Assembly (NCBI GenBank): GCA_963846495.1
Contig: CAWJWP010000017.1
Location: forward strand, 186,001 to 250,000
Length of the DNA stretch: 64,000 bases
From: DASYQD01 sp963846495
Lineage (GTDB): Bacteria > Acidobacteriota > Thermoanaerobaculia > Multivoradales > JAIOJS01
Reading direction: 5' to 3'
The position numbers and the translations under genes are program-made. The notes beneath the pieces were generated by a model, which saw only the letters and a program-made list of their open reading frames with translations, ran no database searches and had not been told where the DNA came from. Positions 28,866 through 46,740 of the stretch are shown piece by piece (the stretch's first letter is position 1; every line of letters starts with the position of its first letter).

Positions 28866-29336
28866 TTACCAGCGGTAGTGGGCGAAAGCCTTGTTGGCCT
28901 CGGCCATCCGGTGGGTGTCCTCCTTCTTCTTGATCGCGGCGCCGCGCCCGTTGGCGGCATCGAGCAGCTCGTTGGCGAGGCGCAGCTTCATGGTCTTCTC
29001 GCCGCGGCTCTGCGCGCTGCCGATCAGCCAACGCATCGAGAGCGCCAGCTTGCGCGCCGGCCGCACCTCGACGGGCACCTGGTAGGTCGAGCCGCCGACG
29101 CGCCGCGACTTCACCTCGACGCCCGGCTTGACGTTCTCGACCGCCTTCTTGAAGACCTTGACCGGATCCTCCTGGGTGCGCTCGCGGATGATCTCCATGG
29201 CGTCGTAGAAGATCCGCTCGGCGACCGACTTCTTCCCCTGCCGCATGACGTTGTTGACGAACTTCGTCACCATCTGCGAGTTGAAGAGGGGATCCGGAAG
29301 GACCTCGCGCTTCGGAACCTGACCGCGCCTGCTCAT
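28866..29336 (-). CDS. rpsG: 30S ribosomal protein S7
   Basis: 156 residues; RRGQVPKREVLPDPLFNSQMVTKFVN and GGSTYQVPVEVRPARKLALSMRWL are diagnostic. Initiates assembly of the 30S head. 37 bp after rpsL. Confidence 0.98.
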   Translation of the reverse strand: MSRRGQVPKREVLPDPLFNSQMVTKFVNNVMRQGKKSVAERIFYDAMEIIRERTQEDPVKVFKKAVENVKPGVEVKSRRVGGSTYQVPVEVRPARKLALSMRWLIGSAQSRGEKTMKLRLANELLDAANGRGAAIKKKEDTHRMAEANKAFAHYRW

Positions 29337-29373
29337 CGTCTGTCGCTCTCCTCGATACCGTGACGGTCGCCCG

Positions 29374-29748
29374 TCAGCTCTTCGGCCGCTTGGCGCCGTA
29401 CTTCGAGCGCCCCTGGCGGCGGCCCTCGACGCCCATGGCGTCGAGCGTGCCGCGGATGACGTGATAGCGGACGCCGGGGAGGTCCTTCACGCGGCCGCCG
29501 CGGATGAGCACGATCGAGTGCTCCTGCAGGTTGTGACCGACGCCGGGGATGTAAGTGGTGACCTCGATGCCGTTGGTGAGGCGGACGCGGGCGACCTTGC
29601 GCAGCGCCGAGTTCGGCTTCTTGGGCGTCTGCGTGTAGACGCGCACGCACACGCCGCGCTTCTGCGGCGAGCCGGCCAGCGCCGGGCTCTTGGTCTTGAT
29701 CCGCTGCGCCTCGCGCCCCTTGCGGACTAGCTGGTGGATGGTCGGCAT
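29374..29748 (-). CDS. rpsL: 30S ribosomal protein S12
   Basis: 124 residues. TPKKPNSALRK and GGRVKDLPGVRYHVIRG keep the lysines whose substitution gives streptomycin resistance in E. coli (K42/K43 and K87/K88), so the protein has the drug-sensitive form. First gene after the promoter at 29929-29957, with a leader of about 175 nt. Confidence 0.98.
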   Translation of the reverse strand: MPTIHQLVRKGREAQRIKTKSPALAGSPQKRGVCVRVYTQTPKKPNSALRKVARVRLTNGIEVTTYIPGVGHNLQEHSIVLIRGGRVKDLPGVRYHVIRGTLDAMGVEGRRQGRSKYGAKRPKS

Positions 29749-30089
29749 TCGGTCCTGGTCTCCCTCGAAAGCGTCTCTTCCGAATCGATGCTCGCGCGCG
29801 CAGGCCTACGGCGCCCAGTAACGCACGCGACGTTGTCTGTCGTTGACGGTGCCCCCGGGTCCGTCGGCGCCGCCGAAGTCACCCGGAGAGGAAAGTCCCG
29901 AGCGGTCTGCAACCGCAGGAGAACGCGTAGGGTACAAGCTGCCGGACAACCCGTCAAGTGACAGGCGGGAGGGCGGGCGGGACTCGGCTGGCGCCTCAGT
30001 GTGGGTGGGAGCCCGGATGCACGATCCGGGAATCGGTCCACGCCCCGCCTCCGACCCTCCCGGCCGGACGGCTTCGCTGCTCCCCGTCT
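29749..30089. other. 341-bp rpoC-rpsL intergenic region
   Basis: It holds a small inverted repeat at 30012-30030 (CCCGGAT / ATCCGGG) that may end the rpoBC message but lacks a T-tract, then a vegetative-type promoter at 29929-29957, then a leader of about 175 nt. No credible gene is present on either strand; the open frames here are out-of-phase continuations of rpoC. Confidence 0.6.
29929..29957 (-). promoter_or_regulatory. sigma70-type promoter for the rpsL (str) operon
   Basis: On the minus strand TTGACG (29957-29952), a spacer of exactly 17, then TACCCT (29934-29929). The -35 matches consensus in five of six positions. It is correctly placed between rpoC and rpsL. Confidence 0.65.
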
Positions 30090-34274
<4,185 letters not shown>

Positions 34275-34322
34275 GGACGTCCCCCTAGGTTGGGAATCCC
34301 GTCATGACTCTGGAATCGGTGA

Positions 34323-38570
<4,248 letters not shown>

Positions 38571-38638
38571 ATCGTCTCGTCAGTCCTTCTCAGAGAGCCA
38601 ATCCGCGGAAGGGAAGGAAGTCAGCAAAGACGCCGACA

Positions 38639-38683
38639 CCACACCCCGACCGCCCGGCTTCCTCACCGGGGATCGGAGTGTGG
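38639..38683 (-). terminator. rplL-rpoB spacer stem-loop (attenuator or processing site)
   Basis: CCACAC (38639-38644) pairs with GTGTGG (38678-38683). Inner CCGA/TCGG and CCCGG/CCGGG pairs form one long interrupted stem. A second very GC-rich hairpin follows at about 38693-38727. E. coli has an attenuator and an RNase III site in the same place, lowering rpoBC relative to rplJL. A similar role here is inference from position. Confidence 0.45.
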
Positions 38684-38745
38684 CGTGACGGTCGCGCCGG
38701 CGCGCCGCCGGGCGGCGGGCGCCGGTTGCCGGCTCGTAAAGAGCG

Positions 38746-39135
38746 TCACTTGATCTCGACCTGAGCCCCCGCCTCCTCGAGCTTCTTCTTGATGTTCGCG
38801 GCCTCGTCCTTCGACACGCCCTCCTTGACGGTGGGCTTGGTGGACTCGACGAGGTCCTTGGCCTCCTTGAGGCCGAGGCTGGTCACCTCGCGGACGGCCT
38901 TGATGACGTTGATCTTCTTCTCGCCGACGGCGGAGAGGACGACCGCGAACTCGGTCTGCTCCTCGACCTCGGGGGCGGCCGCGGCAGCGGCACCGCCGCC
39001 CGCACCGGCCATCGGCACCGCGGCGGCCGCGGCGGACACGCCGTAGTGCTCTTCGAGCGCCTTGACGAGCGTGTTGAGCTCGAGCACGGTCATCGAATCG
39101 ATCTGCGAGATCAGCTCCTGGGTCGAGATGGCCAT
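38746..39135 (-). CDS. rplL: 50S ribosomal protein L7/L12
   Basis: 129 residues: N-terminal dimerisation helix, Ala/Gly-rich hinge (about 38-55), and C-terminal factor-binding domain with EKKINVIKAVREVTSLGLKEAKDLVE. Multiple copies on L10 recruit the GTPases encoded nearby. Confidence 0.98.
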   Translation of the reverse strand: MAISTQELISQIDSMTVLELNTLVKALEEHYGVSAAAAAVPMAGAGGGAAAAAAPEVEEQTEFAVVLSAVGEKKINVIKAVREVTSLGLKEAKDLVESTKPTVKEGVSKDEAANIKKKLEEAGAQVEIK

Positions 39136-39234
39136 CTTCCTTGCTCCTTGGATCAGGTCAAAACGTCAATCGGACTGGGTTTATTTCATCCCCGGATGGG
39201 TTATTCCTGGACCGGTCAAGTACCGCGGCGGTAC

Positions 39235-39765
39235 CTAGCTGGCGCCGGCCTTCTGCTTGGCGACCTGGTCGAGGACCACCACGAAGTCGCGCGGGATGGC
39301 GGCGAGGGTGCGCACGAAGCGCGAGATCGGCGACTGCAGCAGGAAGAGCAGCTTGGCGATCAGCTCCTCGCGGCTGGGCAGCTTGGCGATCTGCTCCACC
39401 TCGTTGGCGGCGATCGGCTTGCCGTCGACGATGCCGCCCTTGAAGACGACCTGCGGCACCGTCTTGGCGAACTCGGTGAGGGTCTTGGCCACCGCCACCG
39501 CGTCGCTCTCGGTGTAGACGACCGCCAACGGGCCGGTGAAGGTCGAGGACAGCGCCGACAGCGGCTTGCCCTCGATGGCGATCAGGGCGAGGGTGTTCTT
39601 CACCACCTCGTAGCTGCCGCCGGCCGCGCGCACCCTGGCGCGCAGGTCGGTGACGTCGTTGACCTTCATCCCCTGGTAGGTGACAAGGAAGGCGTGCGGA
39701 GCCTTGGCGAGACCGCCTTCGTAGCGGTCGATCAGCTCCTGCTTCTGGGCGCGTGTGAGTGCCAT
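39235..39765 (-). CDS. rplJ: 50S ribosomal protein L10
   Basis: 176 residues; the core contains FLVTYQGMKVNDVTDLRARVRAAG and the C-terminal helix binds L7/L12 dimers. It starts only 11 bp after rplA, leaving no room for the usual long L10 leader in that gap; there are 99 bp before rplL. Confidence 0.95.
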   Translation of the reverse strand: MALTRAQKQELIDRYEGGLAKAPHAFLVTYQGMKVNDVTDLRARVRAAGGSYEVVKNTLALIAIEGKPLSALSSTFTGPLAVVYTESDAVAVAKTLTEFAKTVPQVVFKGGIVDGKPIAANEVEQIAKLPSREELIAKLLFLLQSPISRFVRTLAAIPRDFVVVLDQVAKQKAGAS

Positions 39766-39776
39766 GGTCGCGACTC

Positions 39777-40478
<702 letters not shown>

Positions 40479-40483
40479 GGCGT

Positions 40484-40909
40484 TTACCCCTGCACCTCGA
40501 GGCCCATCGAGCGCGCGGTGCCTTCGATGATCTTCACCGCCGCCGCGAGGGTCTTGGTGTTGAGGTCGGGGAGCTTCTGCTTGGCGATGTCCTCGACCTG
40601 CTGGCGCGTCACCCGGCCGACCTTGTTCTTGTTCGGCTGGCCCGATCCCTTCTCCACCGCCGCCGCCTTCTTGAGCAGCACCGCCGCCGGCGGCGTCTTG
40701 GTGATGAAGGAGTAGCTGCGGTCGGCGTAGACGGTGATCACCACCGGGATGATGGTGCCCATGTCGGCCGCCGTCCGGGCGTTGAACGCCTTGACGAAGT
40801 CCATGATGTTGACCCCCGCCTGGCCGAGGGCGGGGCCCACCGGCGGCGCGGGGGTGGCCTGGCCGGCGGGGATCTGCAGCTTGATCTGGTTGACGACCTT
40901 CTTGGCCAT
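40484..40909 (-). CDS. rplK: 50S ribosomal protein L11
   Basis: 141 residues; KLQIPAGQATPAPPVGPALGQAGVNIMDF is the thiostrepton/GTPase-centre domain, and the C-terminal part binds 23S rRNA. 115 bp after nusG. Confidence 0.98.
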   Translation of the reverse strand: MAKKVVNQIKLQIPAGQATPAPPVGPALGQAGVNIMDFVKAFNARTAADMGTIIPVVITVYADRSYSFITKTPPAAVLLKKAAAVEKGSGQPNKNKVGRVTRQQVEDIAKQKLPDLNTKTLAAAVKIIEGTARSMGLEVQG

Positions 40910-41024
40910 CGATCACCTCGTTTCGCGTGCCGCCCGCGTTCTGCGACGGCGGCGGCGGCACCTTAGTGGTTCGTGCGGGTGCGACGGGCGCACCCTCCCA
41001 CGGCTGTGACTGCGGACTGCTGAC

Positions 41025-41588
41025 CTAGACCTTCTGGACTTGCAGGAACTCCAGCTCGACCGGCGTCTGCCGGCCGAAGATGGTGACCATGACCTTCAAG
41101 GTGTTGCGGTCGAGGTTGACCTCTTCCACCACGCCCGAGAAGTTGCTGAAGGGGCCGTCGACGATCTTGACCGGCTCGCCCTTCTCGAACACGTACTTCG
41201 GCTTCGGCTTCTCCTTCGCCGACACCACCTGCTCGAGGATCTGGTCGACCTCGTTCTGGGAGAGCGGCGTCGGCTTCTTGCCGGTGCCGACGAAGCCGGT
41301 CACCTTGGGCGTGTTCCGCACCACGTGCCAGGCGGCGTCGGACATCTTCATCTGCACCAGGATGTAGCCGGGGAAGAACTTGCGCTGCGTCTCGCGCTTC
41401 TTGCCCAAGCGCAGCTCGACGACGGTCTCGGTGGGGATGCGGATCTCGCCGAACTCCTCGCCCATGCCTAGCGCCTCGGCGCGCTGGCGCAGCGTCTCCT
41501 TCACCCGCTCCTCGAACCCGGAGTAGGTGTGGACGATGTACCAGCGGAACTCGGTGTCCCGCTGCGTGGGCTGCGCTTCGACGCTCAC
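41025..41588 (-). CDS. nusG: transcription elongation/antitermination factor NusG
   Basis: 187 residues from the GTG at 41588, which overlaps the secE stop as GTGA; an ATG 45 bp upstream lies inside secE and adds only a non-conserved stretch. NGN domain (WYIVHTYSGFEERV... PGYILVQM) and KOW domain (GEPVKIVDGPFSNFSGVVEEV). Links RNA polymerase (rpoBC, rpoA) with ribosomal S10 or Rho. Confidence 0.97.
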   Translation of the reverse strand: MSVEAQPTQRDTEFRWYIVHTYSGFEERVKETLRQRAEALGMGEEFGEIRIPTETVVELRLGKKRETQRKFFPGYILVQMKMSDAAWHVVRNTPKVTGFVGTGKKPTPLSQNEVDQILEQVVSAKEKPKPKYVFEKGEPVKIVDGPFSNFSGVVEEVNLDRNTLKVMVTIFGRQTPVELEFLQVQKV

Positions 41589-41812
41589 CCCGCCACCGTC
41601 CCGGTCATCTTGCCGGCCATGTCCATCAGCCACTGGTAGACCTTGAGGATGACGACGTCGACGCCCCAGAGGTAGACGGCGAAGATCACGCTGGTGACCA
41701 GCACGACACCGGTCGTGCCGATGACCTCCTGGCGCGAGGGGAAGGTGACCTTCCGCATCTCGGCCACCACCTCGGGGAGGAACACCGTGAAGAAGTTTTT
41801 CAGCCGGTTCAT
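41585..41812 (-). CDS. secE: protein translocase subunit SecE
   Basis: 75 residues, single-helix form. The amphipathic EVVAEMRKVTFPSRQEVIGTT precedes one membrane helix (about 35-57). Lies between tRNA-Trp and nusG, as in many bacteria; no rpmG (L33) gene is present in this interval. Confidence 0.96.
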   Translation of the reverse strand: MNRLKNFFTVFLPEVVAEMRKVTFPSRQEVIGTTGVVLVTSVIFAVYLWGVDVVILKVYQWLMDMAGKMTGTVAG

Positions 41813-41852
41813 GCGACGCTCGCGTTTCCTCGCTCGGTAATGCGGACTGGTC

Positions 41853-43151
<1,299 letters not shown>

Positions 43152-43194
43152 GCCCTGTCGGTCCTCTGTGTCTCTTTAGGTTCTATCTAGAAGG

Positions 43195-43269
43195 TGGAGC
43201 CCACGACCGGATTTGAACCGGTGACCCCTTCCTTACCAAGGAAGTGCTCTACCCCTGAGCCACGTGGGC
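43195..43269 (-). tRNA. tRNA-Thr (GGT anticodon)
   Basis: 75 nt with encoded CCA. Acceptor GCCCACG/CGTGGGC and anticodon arm CTTCC-TTGGTAA-GGAAG reading GGT. It lies 43 bp before tuf copy 2 and downstream of its own promoter at 43325-43354. Confidence 0.97.
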
Positions 43270-43280
43270 AGCTGGTTTGC

Positions 43281-43306
43281 CCCGCACTGGGATGCTCTGG
43301 TGCGGG
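43281..43306 (-). promoter_or_regulatory. leader hairpin upstream of tRNA-Thr(GGT)
   Basis: A perfect 7-bp repeat, CCCGCAC (43281-43287) and GTGCGGG (43300-43306), lies between the promoter and the tRNA 5' end. It is probably part of the precursor leader trimmed before tRNA maturation; function is inferred. Confidence 0.4.
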
Positions 43307-43324
43307 CTGACGGAAAGCCGCGGG

Positions 43325-43354
43325 ATTGTATGCGCCGCTCCGGCAAGGTGTAAA
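43325..43354 (-). promoter_or_regulatory. sigma70-type promoter for tRNA-Thr(GGT)-tuf-tRNA-Trp-secE
   Basis: On the minus strand TTTACA (43354-43349), an 18-bp spacer, and TACAAT (43330-43325), each close to consensus. The sequence after the -10 is GC-rich, as in stringently controlled stable-RNA promoters. It lies downstream of the AIM24-like gene, so tuf is transcribed independently of that insertion. Confidence 0.7.
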
Positions 43355-43457
43355 CCCCCGGAGGACGCCGTCGCCCCCGTTCCCACGGCTTGGCCCCCGA
43401 ACCGGCCGCGGGACCGCGCATTGTCGCAGACGAGTCCCGGAATGTCCAGGTAAGCCG

Positions 43458-44444
43458 TTAACGTCGTCCCTGCTGCGCCACGGCGACCTCTTCGTACGGC
43501 TGCACGACGACGAAGCCGTCGCCCTGGAAGAGCATCTGGAACGCCTCGCCGCCGCCGCGGCCGAGGAGGCTCCGCAGCGAGATGTCGGTCTTGATCTGCG
43601 GTACCAGATTCCCCGACCAGGCAACGGTGGCGTTGGGATCGGTGATCACCGGGTCGTTCGGCCGCACGCGAAGGGTGAGCGGCGCCCCGTGCGAGATGAG
43701 CGCCGCCATTCCGTGCCCGGTGAGACGCAGCGAGAAGAGCCCCCCGGCCAGCATGCCGGCAACTCGGCGATGCATCGTGATCTGGTACTGAATCGTGTCC
43801 TCGAACGCGAGCAGGTCGTTGCCATTGACGTTGATCGCCTCGCCCGGCGCCAGGCGCAGGATGGTGATGTTCTTCTTCTCGTGCGCCAGGTAACAGATCC
43901 CCTGTCCCTCGATCTTGGTCAACGGCGCCGCCTCGCCGGACACGAACTTGGTGAGCGCGCGCCCGAGCCCGCCCTCCAGCATCCCCTCGCGGATGAATTT
44001 CAGGTTGCCGCGGTACGCCACCATCGCGCCCAGCTTGCTCCACACCCGCCCGCGAACGTGCACCTCCAACATGTGCGCACTCTCGAGCTCGAACACGTCG
44101 CCGGGCCGATCCTTCTCCTCGGTTTCCGCGACGAACTGCGCCAACGAATGCGAAGGCACCTGATCGGCCCCGCCCGCATCCGCGACGTGAGGTCGCGGCG
44201 ACACCGCCTGCATCGCCGGCGCCGCCGCGGCCACGGGTGCTGCGGGCGCAGCTGCCGGAGCAGCCGCTCCCCCCAGATACCGCGCCAGCGCCGGCACCTG
44301 TGCGATCGGCGTCCACTCCTTCAGCCCCGGCCCATAGGCGTACGAATCAGCACGCAAGCCGCCGCCGCGAATCTCCGCCGCAACCTGCTCCTCCGGCATC
44401 GGCCCACGCTGCTGGCCACCCACCGCCACGTACCACTCGGCCAT
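43458..44444 (-). CDS. GYF_2 / AIM24-family protein
   Basis: 328 residues. Residues 1 to about 50 (WYVAVGGQQRGPMPEEQVA...) match the bacterial GYF_2 domain. An Ala/Pro linker (60-90) follows, then about 110-315 is an AIM24-type all-beta domain (YRGNLKFIREG..., GLFSLRLTGHGMAALISHG). AIM24 proteins are widespread, with no firm bacterial function, and are often linked to membrane or stress roles. No signal peptide or membrane helix is seen. It lies 42 bp after tRNA-Gly, inside a tRNA-tuf cluster that is normally uninterrupted, and is probably co-transcribed with the three upstream tRNAs. Confidence 0.85.
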   Translation of the reverse strand: MAEWYVAVGGQQRGPMPEEQVAAEIRGGGLRADSYAYGPGLKEWTPIAQVPALARYLGGAAAPAAAPAAPVAAAAPAMQAVSPRPHVADAGGADQVPSHSLAQFVAETEEKDRPGDVFELESAHMLEVHVRGRVWSKLGAMVAYRGNLKFIREGMLEGGLGRALTKFVSGEAAPLTKIEGQGICYLAHEKKNITILRLAPGEAINVNGNDLLAFEDTIQYQITMHRRVAGMLAGGLFSLRLTGHGMAALISHGAPLTLRVRPNDPVITDPNATVAWSGNLVPQIKTDISLRSLLGRGGGEAFQMLFQGDGFVVVQPYEEVAVAQQGRR

Positions 44445-44486
44445 ACTCGCCTCCTCACTGCGCCGCCACCCGCGAAGCGCGATCGA

Positions 44487-44561
44487 TGGAGCGGGAGACG
44501 GGATTCGAACCCGCGACCAACGGCTTGGAAGGCCGTGACTCTACCCCTGAGTTACTCCCGC
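44487..44561 (-). tRNA. tRNA-Gly (TCC anticodon)
   Basis: 75 nt with encoded CCA. Acceptor GCGGGAG/CTCCCGC and anticodon arm ACGGC-CTTCCAA-GCCGT, reading GGA/GGG. Confidence 0.97.
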
Positions 44562-44597
44562 TTGGGGCGACCCAAGTCTAACCGACCGCTCCCCTCT

Positions 44598-44770
44598 GCG
44601 TTCGAGCGCAAGCGAGAACGCTCCCACTGGCGTTCGAGCGCAGCGAGAACGCCTCCCTCCGGCGGCGCGTTGCTGGAGGCGGCGACGCGCACGTCAGAGA
44701 CGTGCGCGTCGGAGTGGATTCGCTCTTTCCGGCAAGCTCCGCCAGGAGCGCAGCCGGAACGACCGAATCC
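44598..44770. repeat. cluster of four strong stem-loops between tRNA-Gly and tRNA-Tyr
   Basis: Four inverted repeats in 173 bp: GCGTTC/GAACGC (44598-44621); a near copy, GGCGTTC/GAACGCC (44629-44652); a perfect 12-bp palindrome with a 3-nt spacer (44684-44710); and a nested hairpin (44716-44770) with outer GGATTCG/CGAATCC and inner CCGGC/GCCGG and GCTCC/GGAGC pairs. The first two share a direct repeat of about 20 bp. They could be REP-like elements, processing signals or terminators. No gene is present. Confidence 0.7.
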
Positions 44771-44803
44771 ATCCGCCGCAACCAGAGCGAGCGAAGCGAG
44801 CGA

Positions 44804-44890
44804 TGGTGGAGGCGGATGGATTCGAACCACCGTAGGGCGATGCCCAGCAGATTTACAGTCTGCCCCCTTTGGCCACTCGGGTACGCCTCC
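44804..44890 (-). tRNA. tRNA-Tyr (GTA anticodon)
   Basis: 87 nt class II tRNA with a long variable arm and encoded CCA. Acceptor GGAGGCG/CGCCTCC; anticodon arm GCAGA-CTGTAAA-TCTGC. Confidence 0.97.
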
Positions 44891-44924
44891 AATGCACAGT
44901 GCTCGCAAAGAACCCCAGCCAGCT

Positions 44925-44999
44925 TGGAGCCGGCACCCGGAATCGAACCGGGGACCTACTGTTTACAAGACAGTTGCTCTACCGCTGAGCTATGCCGGC
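44925..44999 (-). tRNA. tRNA-Thr (TGT anticodon)
   Basis: 75 nt with encoded CCA. Acceptor GCCGGCA/TGCCGGC; anticodon arm ACTGT-CTTGTAA-ACAGT. First of three tRNAs (Thr, Tyr, Gly) behind the promoter at 45045-45073. Confidence 0.97.
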
Positions 45000-45044
45000 G
45001 GGTGCCGCTCCGAACCCGCGACCCGTAGGTCGAGCGGGCGGCCT

Positions 45045-45073
45045 ACTTTACAGGCTGGGTCCACCCCCGGCAA
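45045..45073 (-). promoter_or_regulatory. promoter for the tRNA-Thr/Tyr/Gly cluster
   Basis: On the minus strand TTGCCG (45073-45068), a 17-bp spacer and TAAAGT (45050-45045), then a GC-rich discriminator and the tRNA 45 bp later. Both boxes match consensus in four of six positions. It lies just past the upstream gene's stop. Confidence 0.55.
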
Positions 45074-45090
45074 GCACGGTCCCCGCGCTG

Positions 45091-45468
45091 TCAACGGTCC
45101 GCAGCCGCAGGCGATTCCCGCTCGAGCGCAACGTAGAGCCAGCCTGCTCCGAGGGCAGCAAAGACAGCGGTCCCGGGACCCGGACGATTGCGGACCAGGA
45201 AGCGTACTTCCTCGCCAGGACCGGCCGCAAACGTCACCGCCTTGCGCATCAGCGTATTGCTGGCACGCAGCCGATGCTCGCCAGAAGCGATCTCGCGGCT
45301 GACGCTCTCGCCGGGGCCGAGGCTGCCGATCGCCGCGCCATCGAGCCTCAGGCCGATTCGGTACTGATCGCCGACGCCGTCGGCAGGACGCCGGACGATC
45401 AGCCTTGCTGCGGCTGCAGCGGCAGCGGAATCGCCTCGCGCCTCCAGGCCATCCGGCGCGTGGCTCAT
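45091..45468 (-). CDS. hypothetical protein with C-terminal membrane segment
   Basis: 125 residues, function not recognised. After an Ala-rich start, about 25-95 reads like a small beta domain of PEGA-like style (YRIGLRLDGAAIGSLGPGES... SGEHRLRAS). A hydrophobic stretch at about 100-117 (TAVFAALGAGWLYVALE) could anchor it. It starts 3 bp after rlmB, so it is probably in that operon. No catalytic motif is visible. Confidence 0.6.
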   Translation of the reverse strand: MSHAPDGLEARGDSAAAAAAARLIVRRPADGVGDQYRIGLRLDGAAIGSLGPGESVSREIASGEHRLRASNTLMRKAVTFAAGPGEEVRFLVRNRPGPGTAVFAALGAGWLYVALERESPAAADR

Positions 45469-45471
45469 CCC

Positions 45472-46206
45472 TTACCGCTGATGCGTTGACGCACGGCTTC
45501 GTACGAGTAGCGCCGCCGCCGCCGTCGCAACGTTGAGCGACTCCACGCGTCCGCGCATCGGCAGCCCGACGAGGCCGTCGCACAGCTCGCGCGTGCGCTG
45601 CCGTAAGCCCTTCTCCTCGCCGCCGAGGCAGAGCACGACCTTGCCGGAGAGGTCCACTTCCCACGGCGGCACGCCGCCTTCGGCGGCGCCGTAGATCCAG
45701 AAGCCGTCAGCCTTGAGGCGCTCGAGTGTCTGCGCAGTATTCGTGATGCGTTCGACCGGCACCCACTCGCTGGCGCCCGCCGCGGTGCGGGAGACGACGG
45801 GCGATAGCGGCGCGCTGCCGCGGTCGCGGACGAGCACGCGGCCGACGCCGGCCCCGTCGCAGACGCGGAGCACGGCGCCGAGGTTGCGCGGGTCCTGCAC
45901 GTCCTCGAGCAAGACCACGAGATCGCGATCGGCGCCGGCCGCCGCCGCCGCGGGCTGCGGCGTCACTTCGGCGGCGAAGCCGTTGTGCACCGGCACGCCG
46001 AGCTCGGCAAGCCTCGCCGCCGGCACGCGCTCGCAGCGCACGCCGTGGCGGCCGCACAGCTCCTCGATCTCGCGCAGCCGCGGCCCGCCGCGCCGCTCGC
46101 TGGTGAGCACGCGGCGTACGGCTTGAGGGCGATGGCGCAGCGCCTCGCGCACCGGATGGAAGCCGGCGACCAGCTCGAGCGGCCGGCTCGCCGCGTCCCC
46201 GCTCAT
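45472..46206 (-). CDS. rlmB: 23S rRNA (guanosine-2'-O-)-methyltransferase, SpoU/TrmH family
   Basis: 244 residues from the ATG at 46206, overlapping the ispF stop (ATGA). A small N-terminal L30e-like substrate domain (VAGFHPVREAL) precedes the knotted SPOUT domain. All three SpoU motifs are present: DPRNLGAVLR, the LGGEEKGL loop and LPMRGRVESLNVATAAA. RlmB-type enzymes methylate G2251 of 23S rRNA; a tRNA target is possible for this family, so the exact substrate is moderately certain. Confidence 0.88.
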   Translation of the reverse strand: MSGDAASRPLELVAGFHPVREALRHRPQAVRRVLTSERRGGPRLREIEELCGRHGVRCERVPAARLAELGVPVHNGFAAEVTPQPAAAAAGADRDLVVLLEDVQDPRNLGAVLRVCDGAGVGRVLVRDRGSAPLSPVVSRTAAGASEWVPVERITNTAQTLERLKADGFWIYGAAEGGVPPWEVDLSGKVVLCLGGEEKGLRQRTRELCDGLVGLPMRGRVESLNVATAAAALLVRSRASTHQR

Positions 46207-46730
46207 CCGCCGCTCCGCGCCGGCCTTTCCCTGCTCCCCTCGCCCGCGGCCTCGCGGTCGCCGAGCAGCACCACGGCGAGCGCCGCCATCCCTTCTCCGC
46301 GGCCCAACGCGCCGAGGCCCTCGTTGGTCGTCGCCTTCAATCCGACTGCATCGACCTCGACCCCGAGCGCCGACGCGATGCGCGAACGGATGCGATCGCG
46401 GTAGGGAGCCAGCCGCGGCGCCTCGGCGACGAGCGTCAGGTCGCAGGACAGCACGCGCCAACCGCCGCCGAGCACCAAGCCGACGATGCGGCCGAGCAGG
46501 TCCAGGCTGTTGGCGCCGCGCCAGCGCTCGTCGCTCGGCGGGAAGTGCTGGCCGAGGTCGCCGAGGCCAGCGGCGCCGAGAAGCGCGTCGCCGAGCGCGT
46601 GAAGCAGCACGTCGGCATCGCTATGGCCGTCCAGCCCTTTCTCGAACGGGATGGTTTCGCCGCCGAGCACCAGCGGCCGGCCTTCGACGAGTCGGTGCAC
46701 GTCGTAGCCCTGGCCAATCCGGAGCTTCAT
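46203..46730 (-). CDS. ispF: 2-C-methyl-D-erythritol 2,4-cyclodiphosphate synthase
   Basis: 175 residues. Metal ligands Asp10 and His12 (GYDVHRL) and the GHSDADVLLHALGDALLGAAGLGDLGQHFP motif. Carries out the fifth step of the MEP isoprenoid pathway. The core ends near 158, and a short Gly/Arg tail follows. It is 10 bp after ispD. Confidence 0.95.
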   Translation of the reverse strand: MKLRIGQGYDVHRLVEGRPLVLGGETIPFEKGLDGHSDADVLLHALGDALLGAAGLGDLGQHFPPSDERWRGANSLDLLGRIVGLVLGGGWRVLSCDLTLVAEAPRLAPYRDRIRSRIASALGVEVDAVGLKATTNEGLGALGRGEGMAALAVVLLGDREAAGEGSRERPARSGG

Positions 46731-46740
46731 GAGCGCAGCT

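Noticed and set aside
30012..30030. Hairpin CCCGGAT/ATCCGGG as an rpoC intrinsic terminator
   Set aside because: Only 7 bp with a 5-nt loop and no T-tract; mentioned in the intergenic entry but not called as a terminator.
45101..45106. Consensus TTGACA on the minus strand upstream of tRNA-Thr(TGT)
   Set aside because: No -10 box at 16-18 bp; the TTGCCG/TAAAGT pair downstream fits better. It also lies inside the 3' end of the hypothetical gene.
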